This document shows positions 45,511-57,296 of a stretch of DNA of 64,000 bases, in pieces (position 1 is the stretch's first letter; every line of letters begins with the position of its first letter). The notes below the pieces were generated by a model. It was not told the origin of the DNA and did not search any database. It saw only the letters and a list, made by a program, of their open reading frames with translations. This stretch comes from Anaeramoeba flamelloides (Eukaryota; Metamonada; Anaeramoebidae). The translations under genes and the position numbers were made by a program. The stretch spans positions 4,154,001 to 4,218,000 of the forward strand of contig JANTQA010000032.1 of assembly GCA_027625915.1 (NCBI GenBank), read 5' to 3'.

Positions 45511-47492
45511 ATACTTTGGACAGACATAGTTATGTTAATAAACATAGATAAAGGAGAAGAACCAAGCAAAATCTTCAAATTTTAATTGGATAAAACCAAA
45601 CATTTCGAACATTTCCAAAATTTTTGTACTGGTTGTCTTGAAGATCGAAACTTGTGACTCGGCGGATTTTTTGAAATTAATATAATAAAAGAAAAAATAA
45701 GAACCAAAAGCAAAAAGTAACCATGAACTGCTTGCAATTATGTAATATTCACTCGATGTATAATGTATTAATCAAGATCTTGTGATTAGATTTACGCATA
45801 AGGGTAATTGGAACATTAGATCAACATAACAATAAACCGAAACTGAAATCAATGATAACACGTTGCTACAAAGCAGTTAAATTAATAGAGCATTGCAAGA
45901 AAACGATTTATGACCAAAATCAAGTCTTTTCATATTTAATAAAGATCTGATTTTTCTAATGGTATTCAATGTTGCAAATTTCCAACAAAAAAGAAATAGT
46001 GGATTTTTAAACTCTTTAAACCTGTAAATTTTATTTTTATATTTTTATTTTTTTTTCCAATGTTTTTATTTTGCGCTCTCTATACCTGTAGATATATATA
46101 TATATATATATCTTGGAATAGTATATTCATCGGATTTCTTTTGATAAAATTAAAAATGATTTTTATTTTAATTATACATATTCTAAATTTGCTTAATTAT
46201 TATTAATATAATTTTCTTTCATTTTAGCAAAATTGATAGGGATTGATTTTAATATTTTCAGCTAATAATTAAATCTTTTTTCTTTTTGAACATTTTTGTC
46301 GATTAGATTCTATTAAATAATATATTTTAAAAAAAGATTCATTAGGAAATGGTATTTCCCAATGGTGGGCACAAATATTAAATATAATAAATAAGCAACG
46401 GTAAATATAATGTGGTTATTGATTTTGTTTACTTAATTGTGGTTTTTAATTTGCTAAAATTATATTTTATTATTTTTTTCCTTAATTAAAAAAAAAAATT
46501 TTAATTTTAAAGTATAAATAAACTTTTATTTTGGAATTACATTTTTTCTTATTACTTTTCTTTTTTTTTTTTTTATTATTTTTTCTTTTTTCTTTTTTCT
46601 TTTTTCTTTTTCTTTTTAAAGGTTCTTATTGATTTATATTTTAATTTTTATGTTAAAATTTATAATATAAATTATTTTTTTTTTTCATTTTAATAAAAAA
46701 AAAGACAAAAAAGAACCAAAATTTAATATTGCTTTTGATAACTTTTTGTGAAAAGAATAATACCAAAAAGACAGATACAAGCAAAATATTTTTCAATTTT
46801 TTTAATTTAATTTTGTTCAGTATTTAAATTATATAGATTTTTTAAAGATTTTATAAAAAAAATTTTTTTTACCCTGTTGAATTTCAAAATTTTAGCAATC
46901 AAAAACAAAAAATTTCATTAAAGAATTATCAAAATTTAAAAATTATTCAACAAAATTTAATTTGATATTTAAAACTTTTACAAAATCCCAAGGGAATAAC
47001 TTTCAAAATTGATTTGTACTTAGATGTTCTATTGAATGCTTGAATTAGATGTTGAATTGGTTAACAAAGAAAAAAAGTTCAATCTATATTTTCAAAACTG
47101 GTTTTACACTTTGGATAGGTTTTTTTTTTTTTGAATACTGGATATTCAGGAAAATTTTTTTTCAAAAAAAAAATAAAAATTAGTAAATTTTTCACTTTTT
47201 GAATACTTTGCTAATAATAAATGTATATAGGTTAATAAGAGGTCTTTGATTAAAAAGTATTTTGAAAGATATTTAACAGTTTAAGTTAAAAAATACAATC
47301 TTTCCAAGGTTATATTAGGATTTTTTTCAAATTTAATAGTAAAAAATTTGAATTTTTTTTTATTCACAGAAAAGGAGTTAAAAAATCCAATGTTTCACAT
47401 ATTTTTTTAAAAATTTGAATAGTAATAATTTTTAAACAATTTTTTATACATAGTTAAGTGAATCTAATAATATCCCACTTAAAATTATTTTA

Positions 47493-47977
47493 CTGTTGTC
47501 AAAATAAAGCGTTCAAAAAAATTTAATGCGTGTTTCAAAATGAAAAGTGTGTTTTTTTTGTTCTAGAAGACCTATACATTAACCAATCAAAGAAACTGAT
47601 AATAAACCCTTATTAAATATGGTATAGGTTTCTTAAAGTTCTATTATTTAAAAAGAAATTCTAAAAATTTTGGATCAAACAGTAAAATTTATCTCTAAAA
47701 AATAGATTACTTTTTGAAGAGAAAATTTATATCATTCAAAAATTCAAAAACAATTAAGTTAAAAATTGAGAATATTATGGAAAATTTAAAGTATTTGTAT
47801 GAATAATTTAAATTTTACTGAAAATGGCCAGACCTTTACTTTCAAAATTGATTTGAACTTAGGTATACTATTTGGTAGTAGATTGGATGTTGCCTTGGAA
47901 CAAGAAGAAAAAAAAAGCATGGATAATATTTTGAAACACAGATTATAGTCTTTGTGCACGCATTATTTTGATCACTG
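47493..47977 (-). mobile_element. 485-bp TA-bounded MITE
   Basis: Left CTGTTGTCAAAATAAAGCG and right GCATTATTTTGATCACTG are inverted repeats with TA at 47491-47492 and 47978-47979. It matches 7180-7652 in inverse and the outer parts of 10063-11248 directly, so it gives the uninterrupted layout of this family. No coding frame. Confidence 0.7.
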
Positions 47978-48079
47978 TAAATTTAATAAATATATTTCAA
48001 ATCGGGAATCAATTAGTTTGATTATTAAAGTATTATTTATTCATTTAAATTGGAAAAAAATATTACTTTTTTGATTTTT

Positions 48080-48430
48080 CCGTTAGGTTTTTTTTAATTT
48101 TTGAAATAAACAGAAAATTTTTATAAATTTTCGTTTTATTTCAAAAAGTAAAATAAACCTAGGACACTCTCGTTAGGTTTTCCAGAATTTAAAAGAATGG
48201 GGTTAAATCAAGGCTTTTTCTGGATTCTTTTGAATTCTGGAAAACCGCCGTTAGATTTTTTTTAATTTAAGAAATAAAAAGAAAATTTCAAACTTTTTCT
48301 TTTAATTTCTTAAATTCAAAAAAATATAGGCACTTGACGGACACTTTTGTTCGGTTTTTTTTAATTTTTGAAATGAACTGAAAATTTATTAAAAATTTGG
48401 GTTTATTCTAAAAAGTAAAAAAAAAAAACA
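48080..48430. repeat. array of short inverted segments (GTTAGGTTTTTTTTAATT)
   Basis: Three related blocks start at about 48084, 48248 and 48348 with C/GTTMGGTTTTTTTTAATTT and run into mirrored copies of an AAATTTTCTTTTTATTTC-like arm, ending ACACTCT or CACTTGACGG. Similar stretches occur at about 6120-6360, 41090-41170 and 53460-53620, where they end CACTCTACTGTACTTG-like. Probably overlapping remnants of one hairpin element. Confidence 0.45.
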
Positions 48431-48434
48431 AGTA

Positions 48435-48910
48435 CAGTGGTGGAAATAACCCATTCAGACAACCTTTAACCCATTACTAAAATTTAACTCGTGTTTTTTT
48501 TCAGACTTGGGTATTGGAAGACCAGAAATCACTTATAGATTCTTGGTTCAGATCCAAATTGACTTTAGAGGTTAGATCTTTGATTAATAAAATGGCTCAA
48601 TTATATTAAATGCTTTTTATTTCAAAAATTTCATCATATTTACAAAATTTGTGAGATTAAATCATTTTTTATCAAAATTCAAAAAAATGAAATTTTGATC
48701 ATTTTTTTTGTCAAAAAAATTACATTTTAATCTTCCAGTATCTTCATAATTCTTTTTTAAAATGTATTTAAAGAGCCCTATTTCTTGTTTATATACTGTT
48801 GTCATCCCATTGATTTGTTTCTTTTATTTCTTGAGTCAGCCAATATTGTTTGCATGAGTTAAATTTTAGTAATGGGTTAAAATAATAAACACGGGTTAGT
48901 TACACCACTG
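48435..48910 (+). mobile_element. 476-bp TA-bounded MITE (CAGTGGTG ends)
   Basis: Left TA-CAGTGGTGGAAATAACCC and right GGTTAGTTACACCACTG-TA are inverted repeats. The homology extends inward: CCCATTACTAAAATTTAACT on the left faces AGTTAAATTTTAGTAATGGG on the right. CAGTG(G/T)-type ends and a TA target fit Tc1/mariner. The interior (about 48500-48830) has no open frame. Only one copy was noticed. Confidence 0.75.
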
Positions 48911-49986
48911 TATATGAAATATATATCTTTTGTGATCCTATTTCTTTATTTCAGTTTTATTAGATGAATAAATCATTGTTAAAACTTCTACGTTATAGTC
49001 TAAATAAGTAAATATCTCAAAGTTGAATTAAATTATATTTCATATTTAGAGTTTTGAAATTGTTATTTCAAAAAAACATATGATTTTCTTGTCTAGAAAT
49101 ATTTATAAAAAATAGTAAGGCCACAATAAATAATACAGCATCAAGATTATAAAGTTCTGTTCTGTTAATTTTATTGGAAATAAATGTCATATTAAGTAGG
49201 AAAATATTAATTGAATCAGTTGTTTTGGAAAACTTGAAATTTTCGAAATCCATTTTTCCGAAGATAGTGTAGTAAGTAGACTAGATAAATGTTAATCATT
49301 TGATGTGAAAGTTATTTTTGCAAGTTTCAGAGAAAAGTACCAGGGGAAGTTTGAGTACTCCATCTAATGCCTGTATTTAATTAATTTTGTAATTACCTTC
49401 AGAAAAAGTCAAAGAATTTATTATTTTCTAAAGATTTTTGACATACAAAAATTCAAATATTGATGACAAAAGAGTATATACTGACTATTTTATTGTTTTG
49501 AAAAGATCTCTTTGTTGCAATTTTTTGTAATTAGGAAGAAAAATATTAACGAAATAACATATCTGTGAAAAAGTCAAATAGAGTTTTTTGAAAGAGGTTA
49601 CAATTTTAATTGAATCATTTTCATTTATATTCGTTAAAGATTTAATTGAATTTATTCAGAAAAAATATTCAATTTGTTGAAAGAGATTTGACAATTTAAT
49701 GAAGATAAATCATTAAAGTAAAGCAATTACAACAAAAAAACTTAATCGTTAATTAAGAAAAGAGAAAGAAGATTTTCAATTATTTTTGGGTGTTACTTTC
49801 ATCAATCAGTAAAATTACAGGATACAAAGTGTTTTAGGTTGTTTATTAAAACCAAACAATGAAATATACGTTACTTTCTTTTTAGAAATTTAATTAAAAA
49901 CTGTTTAAAGCAAAACAAACAATAATTAAAATCATTTATTTTATTAAATACTTTAATCTCTTATTAATTCTAATTATTACTATCAA

Positions 49987-50838
49987 ATGAGTTCATCTGA
50001 ATCAAGCTCTAACAATTCCTCTTCAAGCAGCGAAGTTCAACAAAAAAAAAGAAGAAAAAGAAGATCAAAAAAAAAAGTTGTCAAAAACCCAAGTTTTAAA
50101 GTCATGATCTATAAAGCACTTTGTACAACAAGAAGCAAAAAGGGTTTGTCAAGAGTCAGAATTGCCAATTATCTCCAAGAAAACTGGGAACTTTCTAAGG
50201 TTTGGAGACACCATTTCAACAAAACTCTTGCACAATTAGTCGAAGACGAATGTGTCTATCAAACAAAACAACACTTTGTTTTAGACGAAGACGAAAGAGA
50301 CGACTTCAAAGGAAAAAAAACAAGAAAAACCAAAAAAAAGAATAATAAAAAAAAAAAAGGAAAAGGAAAAAAAAAAGGTAAAGGTAAAAAAAAATCAAAG
50401 AAAAAAGAAACCACAAGTGAAGAAAGTGAAGAAGAAAGTGAAGAAGAAAGTGAAGAAGAAAGCAAAGAAGAAAGCAAAGAAGAAAGTGAAAAAGAAAGTG
50501 AAAAAGAAAGTGAAAAAGAAAGTAAAGAAGAAAGCAAAGAAGAAAGCAAAGAAAGTGACAAAGAAGGAAGTGACAAAGAAGGAAGTGACAAAGAAGAAAG
50601 TGAAAAAGAAGAAAGTGAAAAAGAAGGAAGCGAGGAAGAAAGCGAAAAAGAAAAAAAAGATAAAAAAAAAGGAAAAGGAAAGGGAAAAGGAAAGGGAAAG
50701 GGAAAATCAAAAGGAAAGGGTAAAAAAAAAGACAAAGGTAAAGATAAAGCCAAAGGAAAGGGGAAAAAAAAAGGAAAAGGAAAAGGAAAAGGAAAAGGAA
50801 AAGGCAAAAAAAAAGGAAAAGGCAAAAAAAAAAATTAA
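49987..50838 (+). CDS. linker histone H1-like protein
   Basis: Single exon, 283 residues, ATG to TAA. Residues 1-32 are Ser-rich then basic. Residues about 33-100 form the winged-helix H15 globular domain: 'NPSFKVMIYKALCTTRSKKG', 'SRVRIANYLQENW' and 'FNKTLAQLVEDECVYQTKQ', matching the usual three helices and wing. After it come a Lys/Gly-rich stretch (about 108-141), an acidic Ser/Glu block (about 142-213, ESEEESEEES type) and a long GKGKGK/KKGK tail to the end. H1 binds linker DNA and compacts chromatin; the basic tails are the DNA-binding parts. The acidic block between two basic ones is unusual for H1 and suggests phosphorylation-controlled or chaperone-like behaviour. Alternatives are another winged-helix chromatin protein. 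Confidence 0.78.
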   Translation: MSSSESSSNNSSSSSEVQQKKRRKRRSKKKVVKNPSFKVMIYKALCTTRSKKGLSRVRIANYLQENWELSKVWRHHFNKTLAQLVEDECVYQTKQHFVLDEDERDDFKGKKTRKTKKKNNKKKKGKGKKKGKGKKKSKKKETTSEESEEESEEESEEESKEESKEESEKESEKESEKESKEESKEESKESDKEGSDKEGSDKEESEKEESEKEGSEEESEKEKKDKKKGKGKGKGKGKGKSKGKGKKKDKGKDKAKGKGKKKGKGKGKGKGKGKKKGKGKKKN

Positions 50839-53800
50839 ATTAACAAATCGAAAAAACAAATATAAGGAAAGATTAGTCACCTTTCCTTTATTTTCAAGAT
50901 AATTTCCGACAATAATTCAAAGAATTTTATTTTTTAAAGTAATTTTTCTACAATAAAAACTCAAAGATCATTTATTTTAAAACATTTTTATTAATTTAAT
51001 TTAATTTTCAATTTTTACTTGAACATTTATAATGACAATTTTGGAGAACAGATTGAGAGTAGGAAATGATTTAATTAAAAATTGTCGATCATCAAAAATT
51101 CTTTGCTTACTTAAAATAATAAATCATAAAATATTTTTCATTTTTTTGAGAATTCTGTTAAATTCTAATAAATTTCCAAAAAATTTTTCATTCAATTTCC
51201 CTTTTTATAAATCTTTGAACTGTTTCTTATCAAAGAGTCCACGCCAAAGTTTTATTTTGAAGACCAACAAATTTTACAGAGTTTCTGAACACTTGGGTTC
51301 ATAAAATGCTTTATTCCAAGCTTGAGCATAAGAATTTCAAAAATGAAAATCAAGTAAAAATTTCCAAACATTAATTGCTTTTTTTCAGTACGATGCAAAA
51401 CCTACATAGCAATTTGATTAATTTGATTCTTTTTTTTATTATTTGATGGGGGGAATTTAATTTCCTCTTGAGAGACGAGATAACTAAAAAATCTTCAAGT
51501 AAATTTAATCGTAAATTCAAAAAAAAATTACCTCATCTTGCAATTGAAAAATGGTGAAAAAATTTAATTACTATAAAAACAAATTAGTTTTTATGTTATT
51601 TTCTGAAATTAATTATTATTTTTAAAAGTTCGATCCATTTTTCTGATTTTTGTAAAGTTCAAAATTCAACAAATTTTTGAATTATTTGAAAAAAAATTAT
51701 TTTATTTGAAATAAGAAAGAAAACTTATGGCCTATAGAGGAAGTGTACCAAAACACTCCTATTAAAAACAAACCCACAAAGTCCTAAAATAACCCAGTTT
51801 AAAAAATCTACTTCATTTCAAACAAATTATAATAATTATTTTAAACTTGAAAAAATATAATTTTTTGATTCAAAGAGCAGTTCAACTCAATTTTTTCTTT
51901 TTGTTTGTGAAAAGATACTAAGAAAAAAAAGAACCAAACAAATAAATTAAAAGTCTCTCAAAATACTTTTTTAAAACCTCGAAAATTCAACTTAAAATCT
52001 AAATAAATACTTTTTAATTGGATTATTTAGAAACAATAATTAATAACCCAATTTTAATTCTTTTCAGTGGTTATTAACAACCCAAGGATTAAACATAAAT
52101 AGACCATAACTATTATTTCTCAATTTTTTAAAGATTTTCAAACAAATGAAAAGAATTACAATAAATATATCAAATAAAAAATAATAATAATAGATATTAT
52201 CAAATAACCGATTTTAATACTAAAAGTTAGCTGTTTATACTCTTAGTATCTGAAAAAGAATATTTCCAAATTATATATGTTCAAGAAATTTAAAAATAAA
52301 CTCGTTATTCAAATATAAGTACACATAAAATTTATGAATTATTCATAATTGAATCAAATTAATTGTAACATCATTCTAAAAGATAAGAAACCCTTTAAAA
52401 CATAAAAAAACGTCCAACCGAATATTGAAAACCCATAAAAACAAAACAAATAGAATTAAAATTAAATATTTAAAAATTGACATGAACTTATATTTGAAAA
52501 AAGAAATCCCATTTTCTAAATTGTAAAGTATAAGTATTATGAAATCAATAAAAACCTTTGAACAAGATGAATTCGTAAAAAGTTTTTTACAAGCCAATGA
52601 TAACTCTTTACAATTCAAACTTTTAATTTTTAAATTCCCATTTTCAAGTATATCCGCAATTCATCTGGGTATTTTGTTGGAATTGTTTTTTTCTTTATTT
52701 TCTCTTTTCTTTGTTCCATATATCAATCCAATAATGTTCTTTCTTAATTCCTATATCTAGCTTATTCGAAATCATACTTAGTATGTTTCCATTTTTATAA
52801 TGGTAAGATATTCTCAAATTGGTTTCTTCTTATCCTGTTTTTTCATTTTTAAACTGTGAAATATCGAGAAACAAATAAACAAAAAAACAAAAAATGAATA
52901 ATTAAAAAGAAAATTATCTATGAGTAATTATCTTATTAAAAATCAAATTTAATAGTATTGATGATTTGAGAGGTGTGCCCTTTTGTTTGAAAAAGAGTTT
53001 ATTCGTCTTTAAAATAAAAGATCATTTTTTTTAGATCTTAAGGGATTCGATATTTGATTTATTTTTGTTGTATTTTTAAAATAAGATTTAAAATTTCAAG
53101 GTTATTTGTTCTCTACAAATTATTAGAAAATTACTAATAGTGAGATTTTCTGAAAATAAAAATTTTTTGAAAATTTTTCTTTTTACTTTTTTTTTCTCAA
53201 AAATCCAAAAAAAAAGGATCATAGATTTTGTGACTGAAAATTTAATTGTAAAAAATGAACTTATTATAAAAATGATAACTTATTTCTCCAAAGTTCATAA
53301 ATGAAGTTGTGTATGGGGTTTTATTGTATTTTTATGTAAATAATTACTCTATTACCTTTGAAAAAAAAAAATAAAAGGGTATCTAGCCCTTTACAATTTC
53401 AGATTTTTTTTATTTTTTTTTTTGATTCCAAAAATTTACCAATTTTCTCTATTCTTTTATATTATGGAAAAGATCGTTTGGTTTTATTTAATTTAAGAAA
53501 CAAAAGGAAAATTAAAAAAAAAAACACCTTTAGCTTTTCCAGAATTTGAAATAATTAAGAAAAATTTTTTATTTTTACACCATCCCCTTGAATTCTGGAA
53601 AATACAGATACTCTACCACACTTGAAAACACTCCACAACACATAATCATATCAAAGGACAAACAATACAAATCTAAGAAATTTCAGGAATTTCTAAAATT
53701 TTGTCTTGAAATTTTAATCAAGAATCAAAATTTCATTTATTATTCACCAATGATAAGATAAACAATGAAACTTTATTTCAAATAAGATCAAAGATCGTTT

Positions 53801-54244
53801 ATTCTTTTATTATTTATTATTTGGATTAATTCTTTTATCGAAAATTATCAATTATTTTCATATTAGGATTTGAGCTACCAAAGAAAATGATCTATAAATT
53901 TAATAATTTATAAGTGAAATATTTTTTTTTTTTTACAGAATTTGCACAATTTTGTTTTGATTATATTTTTATTCTAAATATAACATTACTTCATGAGATA
54001 TTTAGTGAAATTACTTAGTTCTAACACCAAAGTTGAAGGTTTCCGTTTATATATATATTTTGCCCTTAGTATTTTTTTTTAATTTAAAAGGCGAAAGCTA
54101 TTTTAAAATAATATATTATTTTTCAAAAATTTAAAAAAAAAAAATAGGCTTAATCTTTACTTCAATTTAAAAGAATTGAATGTAATCTTCTTTTCAGTCT
54201 AAAAATTAGAAAAAAAAAACTAAGGTTTTTTTCTAGCATATATA

Positions 54245-54647
54245 CAGTCAACCCAAAGCTACTGTGAAAATTTATCAATATAAAATTTTGATATTGATAT
54301 TGATTTTTAAAAAGTTCAATATAAGAATAATAAAGCTCATATTGAATAAAAAAAATTTCAAAAATAAATCAGTATTCAAGAATTTTTTCTGATTTTCAAA
54401 AAATAAATTTTATGAACTCAAAGTGACTCTAAAAATCAAAAAAATCATTAAGAAACGATCTAAATTTTCCTCTAAAAAATGAATTTATTTTTCGATAACA
54501 TTAGAAGAATATTTTTCATATCAACTCATTTATGAAAAAAATATTATCAATATAGGCTTTCTTATTCATATATTCATAGATTTAAAAATCAATATCAACT
54601 TCAAATTTTGATATTAATAAAGTTCCACGGTATCCTTGGAACAGCTG
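54245..54647 (+). mobile_element. 403-bp TA-bounded MITE
   Basis: Flanked by TA on both sides (54243-54244 and 54648-54649). Left CAGTCAACCCAAAGCTACTG and right GTATCCTTGGAACAGCTG are imperfect inverted repeats of the CAGCCGTTCCAAGGCTACC type seen at 19899-20353. Inner TCAATATAAAATTTTGATATT is mirrored near 54585-54625. No coding frame. Confidence 0.65.
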
Positions 54648-54689
54648 TAAACATGTGTTAAAGTTATATATTTTACCCAAGTAATTCAA

Positions 54690-55230
54690 ATTAAACTAAA
54701 ATTCAAAATTTTCCACACAGGTAAAACGTTCCAAACTATCACAATAATACAATTTCATTTAAATTGGAAATAATTTTGATTTTTGTAAAATATGAAAATC
54801 ATTTTTTCATCTTTTAGTTTCTGTTTTCATTTATTTTTTTGAATTACGCAATTTGTTTGATTGGATCAAAATTTTTTTCAACCATTGATATTAGGTGAAA
54901 GTTGAGTTATTCCAAATAGAAGAACTCAAATAAAAAAAGTCGGTAGTATCTAACCATTGGTTGATCAATATTCCTAATAGAATTTGAACAAATTCACCAA
55001 TGTATTTTTTTGTTTTGCCCATCTCCAAAATTTTTAACACACCCACGGTTTATTTGTATTGATAATTATTTATTTATTGTTTTGTGAGTATTGTAATTTA
55101 TAAACAAGTTTTAACATTTCAATTTATGAATGGTTCTAATTTGGTAAATCTTCTTGAATTGATTAAATAAGTTTTTTTTTCACTAATCGAATTTTGGTTT
55201 GTTAAAAATTTTGAATTGGGGTTTAATTAA
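54690..55230 (+). repeat. dispersed repeat (TTTGATCGATCAA family)
   Basis: Nearly parallel to 28485-28995 over its whole length, including TTCAAAATTTTCCACACAG, AAATATGAAAATCATTTTT, GGTTGATCAATATTCCTAATA and the AAATTTTGAATTGGGGTTTA right end. Among the family these two copies look the most similar. Confidence 0.6.
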
Positions 55231-55239
55231 AAGTGCCAA

Positions 55240-56345
55240 ACTACGGATGTTAGTGTTTGTTTTAAGTATTTATTCTGAACGTAAAATAAATAGAATTTCA
55301 AAGTATAAATTTATTTGAAATAAAAATTATTGGTATATTTTCCAGGGTTGATAAGAAAAGAGTAAAATAAAATATTTTGATAGATTACTATGAATTCTTA
55401 CAAATATAGGTCTTAACTACCACTTGAGAGGCCTACTTTTAATATATTTTATCATAAAATATTTACAATTTATTGGTGTGACAATAGATAAAAACTATTA
55501 AAAATTTTCTTCAAATAAAATACTTTTTTTATCATTATAATAATTAATTCTTAGATTTATAACATTGAAAATAAAAAAAATAGAAAAATATTCAATTGAT
55601 TTTTCAAAAAAATATTGTACACAAAATAGAAAAAGAAAAAAAAATGTAAAGTTTTTTAAACCATCTAAAACAAACACTCTAAGACTCTAACTAATTTATA
55701 TTTTTAATTATAACATAAAATATCTTTATTTGTTCCCTCTAAATAAAAAATACCAAACAAAACTTTTCCAAAATGAACATTTTTGATATTAAAATATAGT
55801 TTTGTTTAATAAAAAGTAAACTTTGTAACTGTCAAAGTTGACAGTTTTTTTTTTTTTTCAGATCTCAATTATTATTTATAATTAGATTTTGAAGAAAAAA
55901 TAAGACAATAAGTAGAATAAGACACCTCAAGGGAGAGTTGATATTCTGCAAAGCCAAATGTATATATCAAATTTTTTTCTTAAAAATTTCAAAACTCATA
56001 TTCTTGGGTGTGTATTGAGAAAAACAACGATTTTCATTTTGATCTTCAATTGAAGATCCAAATAAAATTATAATAAAAATCAATATCATTCCTCTACCAT
56101 AATTTTCATTGTTAACAGTAACAATGGTGTAACATATTTTTAAACAATAAATAGAGGTCTTGTAATAAAAAATAAATTCACAAATCTATTATTTGTCTTG
56201 TAAAAAAATCTAAAAAAAACAAAAGTTGAAAAAAAATGAATAAAATTTTGTAAATACTAAAATTTATTTTTTCTTCTAATTTCAATTCGAATGATTTAAA
56301 CACATTTAATTTGCTGATAACAACTGGAACCCTTTGAGTGGAAAA
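55240..56345 (-). repeat. diverged dispersed repeat (GATCTTCAATTGAAGATC)
   Basis: Contains GATCTTCAATTGAAGATCCAAATAAAATTATAATA at about 56041-56075, the inverse of the motif in 14857-15600 and 19755-20830, with further weak inverse similarity on both sides. Boundaries are approximate. No coding frame. Confidence 0.4.
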
Positions 56346-56813
56346 TGGTTAAACTTAACCATAAAATACACAACTACATTTATATATAGTCTTTTGTTAT
56401 TTCTTTAGAATCACACTTTTTGTAATAAGTATTAATTCAAAAAAATTCAACATTATTTATTGATGAAGCCCAAAAATAAATTATTATTATTATTTCCACA
56501 AATCTCATTATTAATTTTGGATTACTTAAAATTCATTAAAAAATTTTTTTTTATTATATCTTCCCATTCAAGAAAAAAGTTAATAATTTAACTTTTAAAA
56601 ATATAGACTCGGAAAAACTTTTCTGTCTTATTGTATTTTTTTTTCCTGAAGATCAATTGATTATAAGCAAAAAAATATGTGAGAAATTGAACTTCAAAAA
56701 TGGTTTTACTAATTAAAAATGTCAATATTTTTTAAACTAAAATAATAAAACAATCCACATTGAAAATCAGTATTTTTTTTTTATTATTTTCTTGACTATC
56801 CATGCAATACTAA

Positions 56814-57296
56814 AGCAGTTCCAACTCCACCATAAAAATTTAAATCCTATAAAAATTGATTTTCTATTATAAAATTGTATTTTATGGAATATAAAAATCA
56901 ATTTCTATTCCAAGATAAATATTTTTATTGTATTAAATCATAAGAGAATATTTTTTTTTTGTTGTAAATGAGAATACTGAAAAAAATTAAATCTCAAAAG
57001 AAAAGAAATCAGGTTAACCAGTAAGTATTTTTTGATCATTGGGTTAAAATTGTTCAAATAAGATGATTTTCCACTTTTGGAAATTTAAGATTAAAATTAA
57101 TAAAGAATTTTATCAATTTATTAATACAATATCAAAACCAATTAATGGAATAAAATATTTTTTTTTTATTCTATTATACATTTTATGGTTTATGGTTATC
57201 TTTAATAACCGTTTTACCTTTTTTATAAAAAATAAAATTTCAGAATCTAAAATCAATTTATATATCTAAAATAATTCCACTGTAGGATTGTAACTT
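56814..57296 (+). mobile_element. CAGTTCCAAC-end element, diverged
   Basis: Left end near GCAGTTCCAACTCCACCATAA and right end near CCACTGTAGGATTGTAACTT are weak inverted repeats of the type at 11502-12266. The interior shares AAGTATTTTTTGATC and TTTATGGTTTATGG-like segments with that copy, but lacks the nested element found there. It therefore resembles the pre-insertion state. No coding frame. Confidence 0.5.

Larger units (their letters stand above)
38856..49986. other. 11-kb gene-poor gap
   Basis: The largest gap in the window. No gene could be supported. It contains MITEs and repeats at 42223-42420, 43208-44072 (with 43674-43902 inside), 47493-47977, 48080-48430 and 48435-48910, (AT)n tracts near 42896-42919 and 46091-46111, and a less AT-rich block at about 44850-45900 with a 22-bp tandem repeat. 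Stretches around 41090-41170 resemble the 48-kb repeats. The final 500 bases precede the H1-like gene. Confidence 0.5.

Noticed and set aside
50259-50902. Long frames in other phases across the H1-like tail (F/L/P-rich on minus, K-rich on plus)
   Set aside because: They arise from A/G-only repeat DNA; the H15 domain fixes the real frame.
51032-51304. 90-codon ATG frame downstream of the H1-like gene
   Set aside because: Has an ATG but no recognisable domain, no splice partner and F/N/K-rich composition typical of chance frames; could be revisited with transcripts.
52539-52760. 73-codon frame beginning 'MKSIKTFEQDEF'
   Set aside because: The first 30 residues look plausible, but it ends in hydrophobic low complexity and no exon continues it.
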